Shown piece after piece: positions 47,330 through 58,559 of a DNA stretch of 64,000 nucleotides. The number at the start of each line of letters is the position of its first letter. Within the stretch, counting starts at the first letter, position 1. Location: the NCBI GenBank assembly GCA_015680685.1, contig MNCI01009117.1:352111-416110 (forward strand), given 5' to 3'. Source of the DNA: Gnetum montanum. Taxonomy: Eukaryota; Streptophyta; Gnetopsida; Gnetales; Gnetaceae. The notes below the pieces were generated by a model. The model was not told the origin of the DNA and did no database searches. It saw only the letters and a program-made list of their open reading frames with translations. The translations under genes were made by a program, and so were the position numbers.

Positions 47330-48263
47330 TGGAGCATGTTCACTCCAATAATAAATCACCTTCCAATACTAAATCTAGATATTATGCAAAGACAAAACCT
47401 TTTGCTAGAAAATAAGAAAACTAATTATCTTCAATTAGTTTGATTAGAAAATTACAACAAGGTTCACAAGACCTACAAACATCCAAAACTTGTCACACTC
47501 AAATGATATTGCATAGCATGAGGCTCTACAACCACATAATGGTTGTTTTTAATGTAGGACATAACCAATAGAAAATCTCTTCCACAGTCTGAACTAAGAT
47601 CTTCAACTCACAAGTGAGATACAAGAGAATAGAACACATAGACCAACACAACACAAACTGATCTTGGAGTTGCAATAACCAATTGCACCCACCCACCCTC
47701 TCTTGCTCAGCTCTTCACTCTCACGAGCTCTTTCTCTCACTCATGGTACCAACAATGATGAATACATCAATATTTATGTCAAATTGGAAGATAAAAACCC
47801 TAGAAACCTTTTCTTAACTTAACTTGAGGTTTTTTAGATGTTTCATAAGTCTTCTCATCTTCTTCCTAGTTGTTTTCATCTTTTTTCCATGGCGTTTTTG
47901 GCTATTTCCCGAATTGGGATGGGTGTTTTTGGAAGTTTCCTCATTCGTACAGGTCATCTTTGACCTTGCCAAGATGTCTCCTACAAAAACCCAGCTCTTG
48001 GCCAAGACGTTCACTATTTTTCCAAGACATCTCTCTTGGAAGTCAAGACGTCTTAGCTGTGGTGGAGACATCTTATTTGAGATGTCTCAGGTTCTAGTGA
48101 GACATCTCACTCAAGACATTAGTTTGAATAACAAGACATCCTAGTCACTTCCAGGCTCGGCCAAGATGTCTCATATTCTTTCAAGACGTCTCTCTAGTGT
48201 TTGAAAGCTTGCAAAAACATACACATAGGAAAGAAAAAGGGGATTAGAAGAGGTGTTCCTACA
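47330..48263 (-). repeat. 3' LTR of Element 5
   Basis: 934 bp, TGGAGCATG to CTACA in + orientation. On its right the purine tract (TTTTTGAAGGGTGGGAA on the - strand) adjoins. It contains many AGACATCT/AGACGTCT motifs at 47985-48205. Confidence 0.86.
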
Positions 48264-48339
48264 TTAGCTTTTCCACCCTTCAAAAAGTGAACTCATGTGA
48301 ATAAGGGAGTAGGGGTTGAAGTAATCCCTAATTCATGAA

Positions 48340-48835
48340 GTTTGGTCTCATGGACCCATACAGCGTCATTAGTGGATTGATCCTTCCAATGGATCAAGTA
48401 CTCATGCCTCTTGACTCCTTGAGTGCTAGAAGCTTCCCTTCACTTAAGTATAAATGCCTTCCTCTCCACTGAAGGCTTGGACTGATCAATAGCCCCCCTC
48501 AACTTATTGATGCTACCCTATATGGTATCCTCATCAGTTGGTCCATGGTAGTGCACAAGATCTGAAATATTAAACACAAATGGCATACCAACATCGTTTG
48601 GTAAATCAATCTCGAAAGTATTGTCATTAATTTTAGCCTTGATTTTGAAAGGCCTCATCTTCTTGGCTTTTAATTTGGAGAAGTTAGCACCTTTCAACTG
48701 CTTCTTCTTCAAGTGCACCCAAACCAAGTCACCAATAGCAAACTTAAGCTTCTGCTTGCCCTCATTTCTCTTGAGGACTCTTTCTTCAGCCTTCTTCTCA
48801 AGATTTGATTTTACTTGTGCATGGAGATCCCTCAT
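48340..48835 (-). pseudogene. Integrase C-terminal part and chromodomain-like tail, Element 5
   Basis: 48518-48835 is open: MRDLHAQVKSNLEKKAEERV, then KLKFAIGDLVWVHLKKKQ and MRPFKIKAKINDNTFEIDLP, the C-terminal barrel. Near 48340-48440 another frame gives VKRHEYLIHWKDQSTNDAVW and HETKLHELG, matching a chromodomain. Chromodomains of such elements bind modified histones and guide integration; here this is inferred from sequence form only. Confidence 0.76.
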
Positions 48836-48997
48836 ATCTTACACAAAATCAGCACTAAGTTGAGCTTCACTATCAAAGCTCTTCAAAGTGTCCACCATAT
48901 TTGGACAAAACCTGTGGTTCACCTCAAATGGACTTTTGCCAATATCAACATGAAAAGCAATATTATATGAAAATTTAGCATGACACAAGAAGTTTTC

Positions 48998-49869
48998 TCA
49001 CATGTTTGGTTGTGCATCACACAAACATCTCAATATGTGTAGCAAGGATTTATTCATCACCTCCATTTGGTCATTAGATTTTGAATGATATGCACTAGAA
49101 AAATTCAACTTTGTCCCTAAAATCTTCCAAAGAGACCTCCAAAAATGACTTGTGAACTTGGAGTTTCTATCACTAACAATATTCAATGGAATACCATGCA
49201 ACTTTACAACATGCTAGAAAAATAAATTTGCCACATGAGAAGCATCACGCACCTTCTTGCATGGAATAAAATGTGCCATCTTGAAAAACTTGTCAACCAC
49301 AACAAAAATTGCATCATTCCCACTTTTGGTTTTTGGAATATCACTCACAAAATCCACTAACACACTTTCCCATGGATCTTTGGGAATTGGCAAGGGCATA
49401 TAGTGTCCATTCATACCTTTACCTCCTTTGAACTTCTAACAAGTCAAGCACTTCACAAATTTTGAAACTTTTGTTGGCATATAGGCCAAAAATAGTGCCT
49501 ACCTACATGTTCCAATGTTTTATCCTTGCTCGTGTGACCTACCATGCCACTACAATGCTTTTCAAACAAAATATTTTTCCTAAAATCACAATTAGGAATA
49601 CATACCTTTTTGTTTTTAAATAACATTTCATCTTGAATATGATAGTCCCTCCATTGGTCTATCTTATTCATCAATGGCTCTTTGAGGCTCCTCCAAACCT
49701 GCCCAAAATCAACATCATGCTCATACAAAGAAGCAAAATCATCCATACCTTCCACATGAGTTACGCTAAAATTCACCACATGCACCTTGGATAATGCATC
49801 AACCACCACATTGGCTTTCCCACTTTTATGCGTCAATACAAAATTGAACTTTGTAACTATGCAACCCAC
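48998..49869 (-). pseudogene. Integrase of Element 5
   Basis: The zinc-binding part reads KHCSGMVGHTSKDKT, but the C-x2-C half lies in a frame-shifted stretch (49440). The core has the first Asp in [17 protein letters not shown], the second in VSDRNSKFTSHFW and the Glu in NDQMEVMNKSLL, so the triad residues are kept. Two stops (near 49210 and 49000) split the core. Upstream, 49750-49869 reads KSGKANVVVDALSKVHVV, the RNase H-integrase linker. Confidence 0.87.
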
Positions 49870-51105
49870 TTCATGTGCTTTGCACTTAACTTCTTTTGTG
49901 AGCTTAGAAATTGAAGTACTTTATGGTCTGTCATTAAGGTAAATTCCTTGGGCAACAAGTAATGCCTCCAATGCTTGATTTCTTGAAGAATCATGTACAA
50001 ATCCTCATATATACTATATTTTTGCCATGACTCATTCAACTTTTCAAAAAAGAAAGCAACATGCCTATCTTCTTGTGAGAGTACCCCATCAATGGCAAGT
50101 TTACTTGCATCCACCTCCACCTAAAAAAGCTTTTGAAAATCTAGAATTGCAAGCACCAATTCACTTGTAATCTTTGCTCTTAATAAGTTAAAGCTTCCTT
50201 GGGTTTCATTATCCCACCTAAATTTCTTATTTTTCTTCAACAAAGCAAACATAGGCCATGAAATAACACTAAAGTCTTTTATGAATTGTGTATAAAAACC
50301 TACTAAACCAAGGAATGATCTTACCTCCCCAACATTCTTAGGAGTTGGCCAATCCCTAATAGCCTTCACCTTGGTCTAATTTTTAGAAACCACATGATCC
50401 AAATATGTGATTTCCCTCTTGAAGAAATGCCATTTCTTTACATTGATCACTAGCTGTGCCTCTTTCAACTTAAGACACATCATCCTCAAGTGATCCAAGT
50501 GCACTTCCTTATTAGAGCTATACACCAAAATATTGTCGAAAAAGAGAATACAACACTTACAAATTAAGTCTTTTAATACATCTTGCATCAACCTCATGAA
50601 TGTAGCAAGTGCATTCATGAGCCTAAATGGCATCACCAATCACTCAAACAATCCATCTTGTGTGTTGAAAGCTGTCTTCCACTCATCACCAGGACTGATT
50701 TTGATTTGATGGTACCCACTCTTCAAATCAATCTTATCAAAAATCTCTACATTATTAAGGACATAAAGGATAGCATCCATTCTTGGAATAGGAAACATAT
50801 ACCTTATTGTTATCCTATGCACTACCTTGGAATCAATGCACATCCTTCATTGCTATCCTTCTTTGGCACTAGCATTGTTGGAATTACACAAGGTAAAATG
50901 GGTTCCCTCACGAAGCTATTGCAAGCAACCCCTCTACTTGCATTTGCACTTTAGTCCTTTGATTTGGTGCCATCAGGTAAGCTCTCTTGTTTGGAATGGT
51001 AGCACCAGGGATGAAGTCAATCTGATGTTGTACATTCCTCATCAATGGTAGTCCATCCAATTTCCACTTAAACACCTTGAGAAATTTCTCCTTCAAGCCT
51101 AGCAC
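49857..51105 (-). pseudogene. RT and RNase H of Element 5
   Basis: LDGLPLMRNVQHQIDFIPGA precedes RT. RT reads KIDLKSGYHQIKISPGDEW, MPFRLMNALATFMRLMQD and FFDNILVYSSN, where the second Asp of the active site is changed to Asn. The thumb has VRSFLGLVGFYTQFIKDF. RNase H (50120-49860) reads VEVDASKLAIDGVLSQ, ILQEIKHWRHYLL and MTDHKVLQFL. Stops at 50121, 50376 and 50640 and a degenerate stretch near 50850-50950 inactivate it. Confidence 0.88.
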
Positions 51106-51333
51106 ACCTATAGGAAGTTCAACCTACACATCATCATGGTTAGTAGCAATTGTTGTCATAACAACAAATCCAAATCTAGTTTCATCATGTTCCTTAATAT
51201 ATTTCCTCTCTCCTAGAAGGATTAAGGAAGCATTAAGTGAGCTTTGCTACCTCACTTGTTTAGCTGTCATAGGAATTAAATCATGAATTTTATTAGGTCT
51301 AACAACACTTCATATATTTCTTACTTCATCAAA

Positions 51334-51786
51334 CTAAGCATCATTGTCAAAATTCCAAGGTCTACCAAGAATTACATTAGCACAATCTATTTGAAGGACA
51401 TCACACTTCATAGTGTCATGAAAACTATTAATTGTAAATTTTAAGGTATATTGTTCCCTTACCTCTTGGGAAAAATCTCTAGACAACCAATACACCTTAT
51501 AAGGTCTAGGATGAGGATTAGTTACCAAACCCAATCTAGCAATTTCCCTAGAAGAAATAACATTTTGTTGGGATCCCTCATCAATCAAAACATGAATCCA
51601 TTCCCTAGTAAGCAAACAACTAGCCCCAATCCGAAACAACAATTTCCTATTAGGATGATCTCTTCTATTGACATTCCTCATAAATGCACAAGAATTTAAT
51701 TTAAAAACATTCTTAATTTTTGGAGCATTAGGATTACCTCTTTGCAGAGCTTGGCTTAATGTCTCCTCTACCTCCATGGTTTGCAC
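51334..51786 (-). pseudogene. Protease region of Element 5
   Basis: A 150-codon open segment contains the aspartic protease block VLIDEGSQQNVISSREIARL, then NPHPRPYKVYWL and CDVLQIDCANVILGRPW. The active-site triplet is D-E-G where relatives have D-S-G or D-G-G. The Reina/CRM-type spacing supports the chromovirus assignment. Confidence 0.83.
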
Positions 51787-52760
51787 ATCTTTGCCATTGG
51801 CTACCTTGTGAAGTGGACATTCTCATTGTTTATGTTCCCATTCTCCACATTTGAAGCACTAAATTTTTGATGAGCTGTTGCCTTCACCTTTGCCTCCCTT
51901 GCCTTTGCCCTTCTTGGCTTTGCCCTTCTCATCGCCTCTTTTAGTCTTCTTATCTTGGCTACCCTCCTTGTCTTCAGATTTAGACTTGGATACCTTATCA
52001 GATCTAGATCCCTTCTCCTTCCCTTTGGAAATTTATTTGCTCTTGTTTCTAAATCTATCTAATTTCTTTTTAGCCTTGAGTGCCAAATCATAAGCCTCAT
52101 CAAGAGTTTGTGGCTCATAAAAAGATAACTCTTACTGGTACACTATTTTGAGACCTCCTAAGAAGATTGAAGCTTGTTCATACTCCTTCTAGTTTACCTT
52201 AGTTTGTTGGAATAGATAACAAAATTTGATATAGGATTCATTAACATCCTTGTCACCTTGCCTTAGGAATTTTAATTTGATAATGGTTTCTTGTCTTTGA
52301 CGACACTATTAAAACTTTGTCTTCAACCTATATTTCATCAGATCCCAATCTCTAATGGGTTGAACATTTCATCTTTCATAACCCTAGGACTCCTTCTCCC
52401 ACCAAGTAGAAGCTATTCCTTGTAATTTAGATTCAGCAATAGGTACCCTCATGTTATTTGGTACCTCTTCTAACTAAAAATGCTTCTCAAGTGCCTTCAG
52501 CCAACTTGCAAAACATTGGTTCCATCTACATCATTGAAAGTCTTCAACTTTATGTACGGAAGTCTTGTAGCATTTCTGAATGCTCTAGCAAGCCTTGCCT
52601 CATCTTTCTTGTTAAGCTTGCCTGAAGAAGAAGCATTGAACACTATTGAAGCCCTTAGAGTTCTCATTTGAGGAATAGGATATCCTCCCATTGGAATCCA
52701 TAGCTAATGGTTTCCTACACCTAGCTATGAATCTTTTTCATTTGAATGTACATGCTCATC
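51787..52760 (-). pseudogene. gag of Element 5, degenerate
   Basis: The beginning reads ARLARAFRNATRLPYIKLKT (about 52600), homologous to the better preserved gag at 62560-63800. The middle is broken by stops. A lysine/arginine-rich stretch (51880-52040) precedes a degenerate zinc knuckle near 51830. Confidence 0.72.
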
Positions 52761-52960
52761 ACCTCTGTGGGTTTGGATATGGATAGAACTGGTATTTCAT
52801 TTTACCTTCATGCTAATTTCATCCAATCGAGCAACCATCATTTGGAAGGTAGGCTTCATGCTCTCCATGTTCCGATTTAGAGCTTGTACTTGTTTCTTCT
52901 TGGATGCCATTTGAAATTGACAAAATCCTTAACCAAAAATCCAAATAACAATAGATCCTA

Positions 52961-52973
52961 GGCTCTGATACCA
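52961..52973 (-). other. Primer-binding site of Element 5 (tRNA-iMet type)
   Basis: TGGTATCAGAGCC on the - strand, seven bases from the LTR end. This is the exact common form of the Met-initiator primer site. Confidence 0.87.
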
Positions 52974-52980
52974 ATAATGT

Positions 52981-53937
52981 TGAAGCAAGTTCACTCCAAT
53001 AATAAATCACCTTCCAATTTGAATCCAAATATTATGCAAAAAAAAAAAAAAACCTTTAAACAAGAACACTATCTATCTTCAATTAGTTTAATTAGAAGAT
53101 TACAATAGGGTTCACAAGACCCACAAACATCCAAAACTTGTCACATTCAAATGATATTGTAGAGCATGAGGCTCTACAACAACATAATGGCTATTCTCAA
53201 AGCAAAACACAACCAATAGAAAATCTCTCCCACAACCTAGACTAAGATCTTCAACTCAAAAGTGAGATACAAGAGAATAGAACACATAAACCAACACACC
53301 AAAAGTTGATCTTGGACTTGTAATCACCAATTGCACGCACCTAATGTGCTCATCAACTCTCTCTTGCTTAACTCTACACTTTCAGGAGCTTTCTCTCTTA
53401 CTCATGGTACCAACAATGATGAATACATCAATATTTATGTCATATTGGAAGATAAGAATCCTAGAAAAATTTCCTCAACTCAAGGTTTTTTAGATGTTTT
53501 CCAAGTCTTCTCATCTTCTTCTTAGCTGTTTCCATCTTTTTTCCATGGCGTTCTAGCTATTTCTTGAACTAGGATGGGCATTTTCAGAAGTTTCTCCAGT
53601 TGTATAAGTTGTCTCTAATCTTGCCAAGATGTTTGCTGTGAAAACCTAGCTCTCGGCCAAGACGTCAACTATTTTTTCAAAACATCTTTCTCGGAAGCCA
53701 AGACATCTTAACTATAGTGGAGATGTCTTAGGTTCTGGTGAGACATCTTGTGTTTTTGTGAGACATCTCATCCTAGATGTCAGTTTGAATAGTAAGACAT
53801 CCTAGTCACTTCCAAGCTCAACCAAGATGTCTCATGGACTTTCAAGATGTCTCTATAGTGTTCACAAGTGTGCAAAAACACACATAGAGGAAAGAAAAAT
53901 GGCATTGGAAGAGGTGTTTCTATACCAATGTAGTTCT
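52981..53937 (-). repeat. 5' LTR of Element 5
   Basis: 957 bp, TGAAGCAAG to TATACCA in + orientation, collinear with 47330-48263. It has an A-run at 53038-53053 and a cluster of AGACATCT-like motifs at 53640-53850. Confidence 0.86.
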
Positions 53938-54130
53938 TTTGATGATAGTTAAAATGACATGGAACCCATAAGAATCTCTACATTTGACTCTTATTTAAGA
54001 GGAAAATAACTTTTGATCTAGCAACAAGATATATTTTTCTATACTTTCCCTTGCTTGAAATAAAAAATGTCCTTAGAGCTTGATTCCTTTTTGTATGTTT
54101 CTTCAAATGTGGAGAGTACATTGAATATTG
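53938..54130 (-). repeat. Family C repeat, right part
   Basis: Continuation of 46978-47329 after Element 5. It matches 57645-57790 and 24160-24260. The right limit is not sharp. Confidence 0.6.
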
Positions 54131-54596
54131 AGGGATTTCAAACAACTAAAAACACTTTTGATAACTGTAGATAAGGTTTAACAACTAAAGTTATTTAATT
54201 GTAAAGTATGAATGTTAAACTCAACTTATAACCCAACTAAGGATTAGAGATGTTCACATAACTTGGATTAGGGATGAAAACGTTTGCTTTTTCCATGAAA
54301 ATTGCACCAACCTTTCTACTTGAAGTGAAATCTACTTGCTTAAAATGCGAGTTGGTTCTCTACCTTTGGTAGTAATACAAGATCATAGAATCGATCCTCT
54401 ACATCTGAAGGAAAACTATTTTGTACATTGGGAAACCAATTATTATGCCTAGTGGTAGTTTGGCATTAGTAGAAGCATGGATCTTTGGGACTTTAGGCTC
54501 ATTGTAGTAATCACCTTAGGGGTATTCCTTCCCCTTTAAAATATTTGTGCTCCCTTCTCAGAGACACGATAGAAATTCATGCTTTTTACTGAAAGT

Positions 54597-54710
54597 CACA
54601 ATCAAGAACATATGCTTCCTACCTCAAGAATTGTCATCAAGAACATATGCTCCTTGCTTGGAGCTACTGTTAAGAACATGTGCTTCCTACTTAGAATCAC
54701 TGCATCTCAC
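54597..54710 (+). repeat. Minisatellite, unit about 37 bp, three copies
   Basis: AAGAACATATGCTTCCTACC recurs as AAGAACATATGCTCCTTGC and AAGAACATGTGCTTCCTAC at about 37-bp steps. The stretch 54131-54596 shows nothing recognisable. Confidence 0.65.
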
Positions 54711-54923
54711 ACTCTTTCTTCTTGCATATTCATGCACACACACACTCATCCACCTAGTTATACACTTTGTGTTTCTTTGATTTCTTTTCTTTCATTTTTT
54801 CCCTCTCTCACATACATTAATGCTTTAATACATTGAGAAAGTGGTAGTATCAAACCAACCACATTCCATCCTCTTTGACACAAAATATATTGGTAGAAAA
54901 TTTGATTGTCTATCTTGCATCAA

Positions 54924-55080
54924 CAATGAGATGTTAGCCTAGTGGTAAGACTCTTGATTTGGAAGTTTCAAGTTACGAGTTCGATTTTGGTGAACAATGT
55001 TGAGTTATAAAGTTCTAATTTAACTATATATCTTGAGGTGTACCTATATTACAATTATTTTAGGGTTTTAACACCCCCAA
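54924..55080 (+). mobile_element. tRNA-derived SINE, same family as 24420-24568
   Basis: The head reads CAATGAGATGTTAGCCTAG (A box TTAGCCTAGTGG) and ACGAGTTCGATTTTGG (B box). The body shares GAGTTATA, TTCTAATT and TGTACCTATATT with the copy at 24420 and ends near AACACCCCC. Confidence 0.78.
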
Positions 55081-55399
55081 ATTTTCTAACTTCCATCGAG
55101 ATGGTTAACATAAAATTACATTTCACATTCCTAGTCATAATCAATAAAATGTTTGACATTAGAAACAACCTTTTCCAAGATCTTCCATAAAACAAGAACC
55201 ATTTTCTATCATAATGTTCATAAGAAACCAAAAACATTCCACAACATGGGTAGAATATGAAATGAAATTAAGCTTTATTACATATGAAGATCCATAGAAT
55301 CTATTGGACAAACATTACATTTTTATAAAAAATAAAGATAAATTCTACAAATTGATCAAGCACCACTGGGGGCATCAAAAATAAAAATAAAAATCATAC

Positions 55400-56110
55400 A
55401 TACTTTTTGCTGTAACATTATAACAATATTTCAAATGGATAGTTATAGCATAAAAAAGAAACACATCTAAATAGTCTCACAAATCCTTAAGAATTGTTTT
55501 AGAGAATTTGTCTTACGTTGAGATATGTAAGCTGTGAGTGTATGTAATGAATTGGCACAAGAATTCTGCTTCTAAATGTAATAAATCACATTCACATAAT
55601 AATATTGAGTAAGATGTTTGCATCTTTACCTTTACCTCATTGAGCAAAAAATTTTTTTGCACTCTCTCAATATTTTTTTGAAGTTTAGCACTAAGTCTAG
55701 GTTCCTAAACAACACATTCATACAGTAGGATAGATGATAGTCTAAAAAAATTATTTTTTGACCTTTCAAGTCTAAAGGCCTAAATCCAAGCATACAAAGC
55801 CTTGAAACATCATGCTATGTTTTCTTTGATGCACTTCCTCTACACATAATTGTTCATATAAATGAGATCCAAATATTTAAAAGAATCTACTACTTACACA
55901 TTGGTATCTTCAAAATGGAAGTTATGATAGTTATTTCTTATGCCCTAGATCATCAATTTGGTTTTGTCTACATTTACTTGAAGAACATATCAAGGACAAT
56001 AATTTTCTAAAATTTGCAACATATTTTGCATACTTTTTGTAGTAATAGAAATCAAGGTAGCATCATCTACATAAATATAAGATTCACTGCTTTAGACCCA
56101 ATTTTGATAG
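55400..56110 (-). pseudogene. LINE (non-LTR) reverse transcriptase remnant
   Basis: On the - strand the active-site block YIYVDDATLIS lies at about 56060-56090. It is followed by MQNMLQILENYC, LQVNVDKTKLMI and VVDSFKYLDL, the order seen in LINE RTs (catalytic box, thumb, K-Y-L-G box). Further on, SILLYECVV, KLQKNIERVQKNFLLNEVKV and SILLCECDLLHLEAE match the C-terminal part of such RTs. Several TAG/TGA codons break the frame. I recognise no endonuclease or 3' tail. Confidence 0.75.
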
Positions 56111-56149
56111 CATGACTATCTTGCCTATTGCACAATCATTCTTGCATAT

Positions 56150-57248
56150 AGAAAATAATGTCACCAAGTATTCAATCATGCATGGTGTTGAACACAAGAG
56201 GAAGGTGGTAAATATAAACATTTATCCTCCATAGAAATTATTCTCCAAATAGTGCTATCACACATCTTACTATTATGTAATTACAAACCATCCAATCAAA
56301 GCACATAAGTCCTCTATTTGAGCATTCACAAGTTGGCAACCATGCATCATGCTGTTTCACATAGGGATGAATCACCATCCACATTTATAACAATAGCTTA
56401 AATTAAATCAAATCCTCAACAGGAAAAATTTGAATAAAGAAATTGTGATTTTGAAACATCCAAGAATTTTCATGTTCAAATTGCCATTCAAGAATAAGAA
56501 AATGAGGACACTTTCCTTAAATATGAGGTTTGCAAATAGAGCAATTTGAAAATTGTCAATTTTATTCTATGGATTGTGAGTTGACCCATTAAGGGATTGT
56601 CAGCAAAGAATCATTAGATGTGAATTCATGTGTTATTTCATAACACATGAACATAATTTATCATATCATAATATCAAATTATGAAGTCCTTGAGGCATTC
56701 AAGTCAAAGACTTTTTACATGTTCAATGGATACAAGAATAACCATATAACAAAAGCAACATATTGTAACAAGAAGTATCAATCCAACATATTCTCTTATG
56801 CTGAATGCATGATAGAATCGTCATCTTAAACTATTACAAGGATCAAATAGTAGGAGATAATGTGATTCTCTCATAATTGATCGTAACAAATTCGAGGACA
56901 CACAACTATTTTGCACAAATCGAAGATTATTGATAAAAATTCTTTAGCACACCACATGATTTCTTAATATAAAATTTTGAGCTAGAATGTTTATTTTTTA
57001 TGCAAGATCTTGCATTAATAAGAAAGGAACTTTCTTGAAATTAACCAACACTTGAATCATGTGGCCATTTCTATTTTAAATAGATGACACATGATTGTGT
57101 TGCCTACTTGCAATAACTGTTCCTATAATTGGAACCTCTACAAGAGTAGGAGTAGGATCTATTCACTCGTATTTAGCCATCTCATCTGTCACTTGTAACT
57201 ACTCTGCAAAAGTGTCTAAATGTTTTTTTTTTCTTGGATCAAAACCTT
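56150..57248. other. AT-rich stretch without recognised gene
   Basis: It may be the internal part of the family C element, because a primer-site-like sequence follows at 57249. No coding frame could be identified. Confidence 0.4.
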
Positions 57249-57262
57249 GGCTTTGATGCCAA
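57249..57262 (-). other. Primer-binding-site-like sequence next to family C
   Basis: TTGGCATCAAAGCC on the - strand differs by two bases from the usual TTGGTATCAGAGCC. It supports the view that family C is an LTR. Confidence 0.55.
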
Positions 57263-57263
57263 G

Positions 57264-57775
57264 TATAATGCACTACTTGAGGTAGGCATTGCTTGATACC
57301 ATCCAAGAGTTTTGAACTTGCTAAATGTTCCAAAGTGAACTTAAGGTGGACTACACCTCAACATCTTTGAGAACCTATGCGCACAACATAAGTACATAAT
57401 ACACATGCCATCCATTAATCCATGGTTATGAATGTTGTGAGGATGCCTTTGTAATCACATAAGTGACCAAACCAATGTAACACCCATAACATACTCAAGG
57501 GTACTAGCATATACATACGACATCATTCCCTTAATAAAGCTAAGATGCATTCCATAGAGAAGGGTGATGGCCTAAGCTAGAGAGACAAAGCCTCCCCAAT
57601 AAGCCTACATATCATTGTGATGTAGTTGATAAGGAATCAAGGCCATATAGTTATTTTAGTAATGGCTAAGATAATAAAGAATGCATAAGGATCTCCACAA
57701 TTCTTTGGTTCCTATTCCAAAGGAAAACAACCTTCATGGCATTAACAAGGCATGTTTTACTACATAGGATTAGTG
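57264..57775 (-). repeat. Family C repeat, second long copy (probable LTR)
   Basis: It matches 46978-47329 joined to 53938-54000, and 24109-24219. Shared segments include GGCATTGCTTG, AGGATGCCTTTRTAATCACAT and AAGCCTCCCCAAYAAGCCTA. This uninterrupted copy gives the pre-insertion structure for Elements 4 and 5. Confidence 0.72.
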
Positions 57776-57794
57776 GATGAGTGAACCTCTTTTG

Positions 57795-57875
57795 AGTGGC
57801 ACCACTTAGGCTTAAACCTAGGTCTTACAACTTGAAAACTAAGTATCGTACCATCACTCCAAGTGATGGTCCCTT
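57795..57875 (-). mobile_element. SINE-like tRNA-derived unit
   Basis: The - strand reads CACTTGGAGTGATGGTACGA (A-box region), then GACCTAGGTTTAAGCC (B-box region). Limits are uncertain. 57876-58556 shows nothing recognisable. Confidence 0.45.
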
Positions 57876-58559
57876 GATGCATTTCTTAGCATACTCATTG
57901 GAATTAAACTTATAGCTTATAGACTATGACTCGCATGCTCTAATCAAACAAGAAATGCTTCATTGGCTCCTCTAAATATTATATAAAAAGTATAAAAAGT
58001 CCAATTAACCTACGAAAAAAAGGCTTTTAGAAGCTTTTCTAGATGATTGAAAGTAGCTTTGGAAGAGCTGTAAAAGAAGAATAAAAAGTGTGCATTGAAT
58101 GTATAATTTTAGAAGCAACAATACTAGATAATGGTTTTTTATCCACTTGCTAATTTTTGACTAATTTTAGTTGATGATTTCTCTCAATATTGAAACTCAA
58201 ATTGAAGCTTAAGAAGCAAAAGGAATTCCAAGAAGAGCGATAAATTTATAGGCACATATATATTTGTTTATTATAAAAAGGTATCTAAGTTCAAAGCTTT
58301 TACTAACTCATCTTGTCCTTTAATAAAGATTTGAAATGAGACACATAGTAAATACTTTGTAGGAAATAAAGATGGACTCCATGACATATGTCATTATCTA
58401 ATGTATTAATGTTTAAGTTATGGATATTAATTGGATAGGTTATTGCTTTTTTATGAATCAAAGCTATCATTTTAGAAAGGTAAAGTTGGAAAGATGTTTA
58501 AGCTTTATATGTATAAAAAAGTGAATTGGGATTAAACCCATGTTGCATGTGTTGGAGTG

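Larger units (their letters stand above)
47330..53937 (-). mobile_element. Element 5: complete chromodomain Ty3/Gypsy element
   Basis: LTRs lie at 47330-48263 and 52981-53937, with a tRNA-iMet primer site next to the right one. A perfect target duplication ATGTA flanks it (47325-47329 and 53938-53942). Removing the element restores a family C sequence that matches the copies at 24150 and 57640. Coding order on the - strand is gag, protease, RT, RNase H, integrase, chromodomain. Stops and frameshifts inactivate it. It belongs to the same family as Element 4. Confidence 0.92.

Noticed and set aside
53640-53850. CRISPR-like array from the regularly recurring AGACATCT motif
   Set aside because: The motif is 8 bases, spacing is irregular, orientation is mixed and the genome is eukaryotic.
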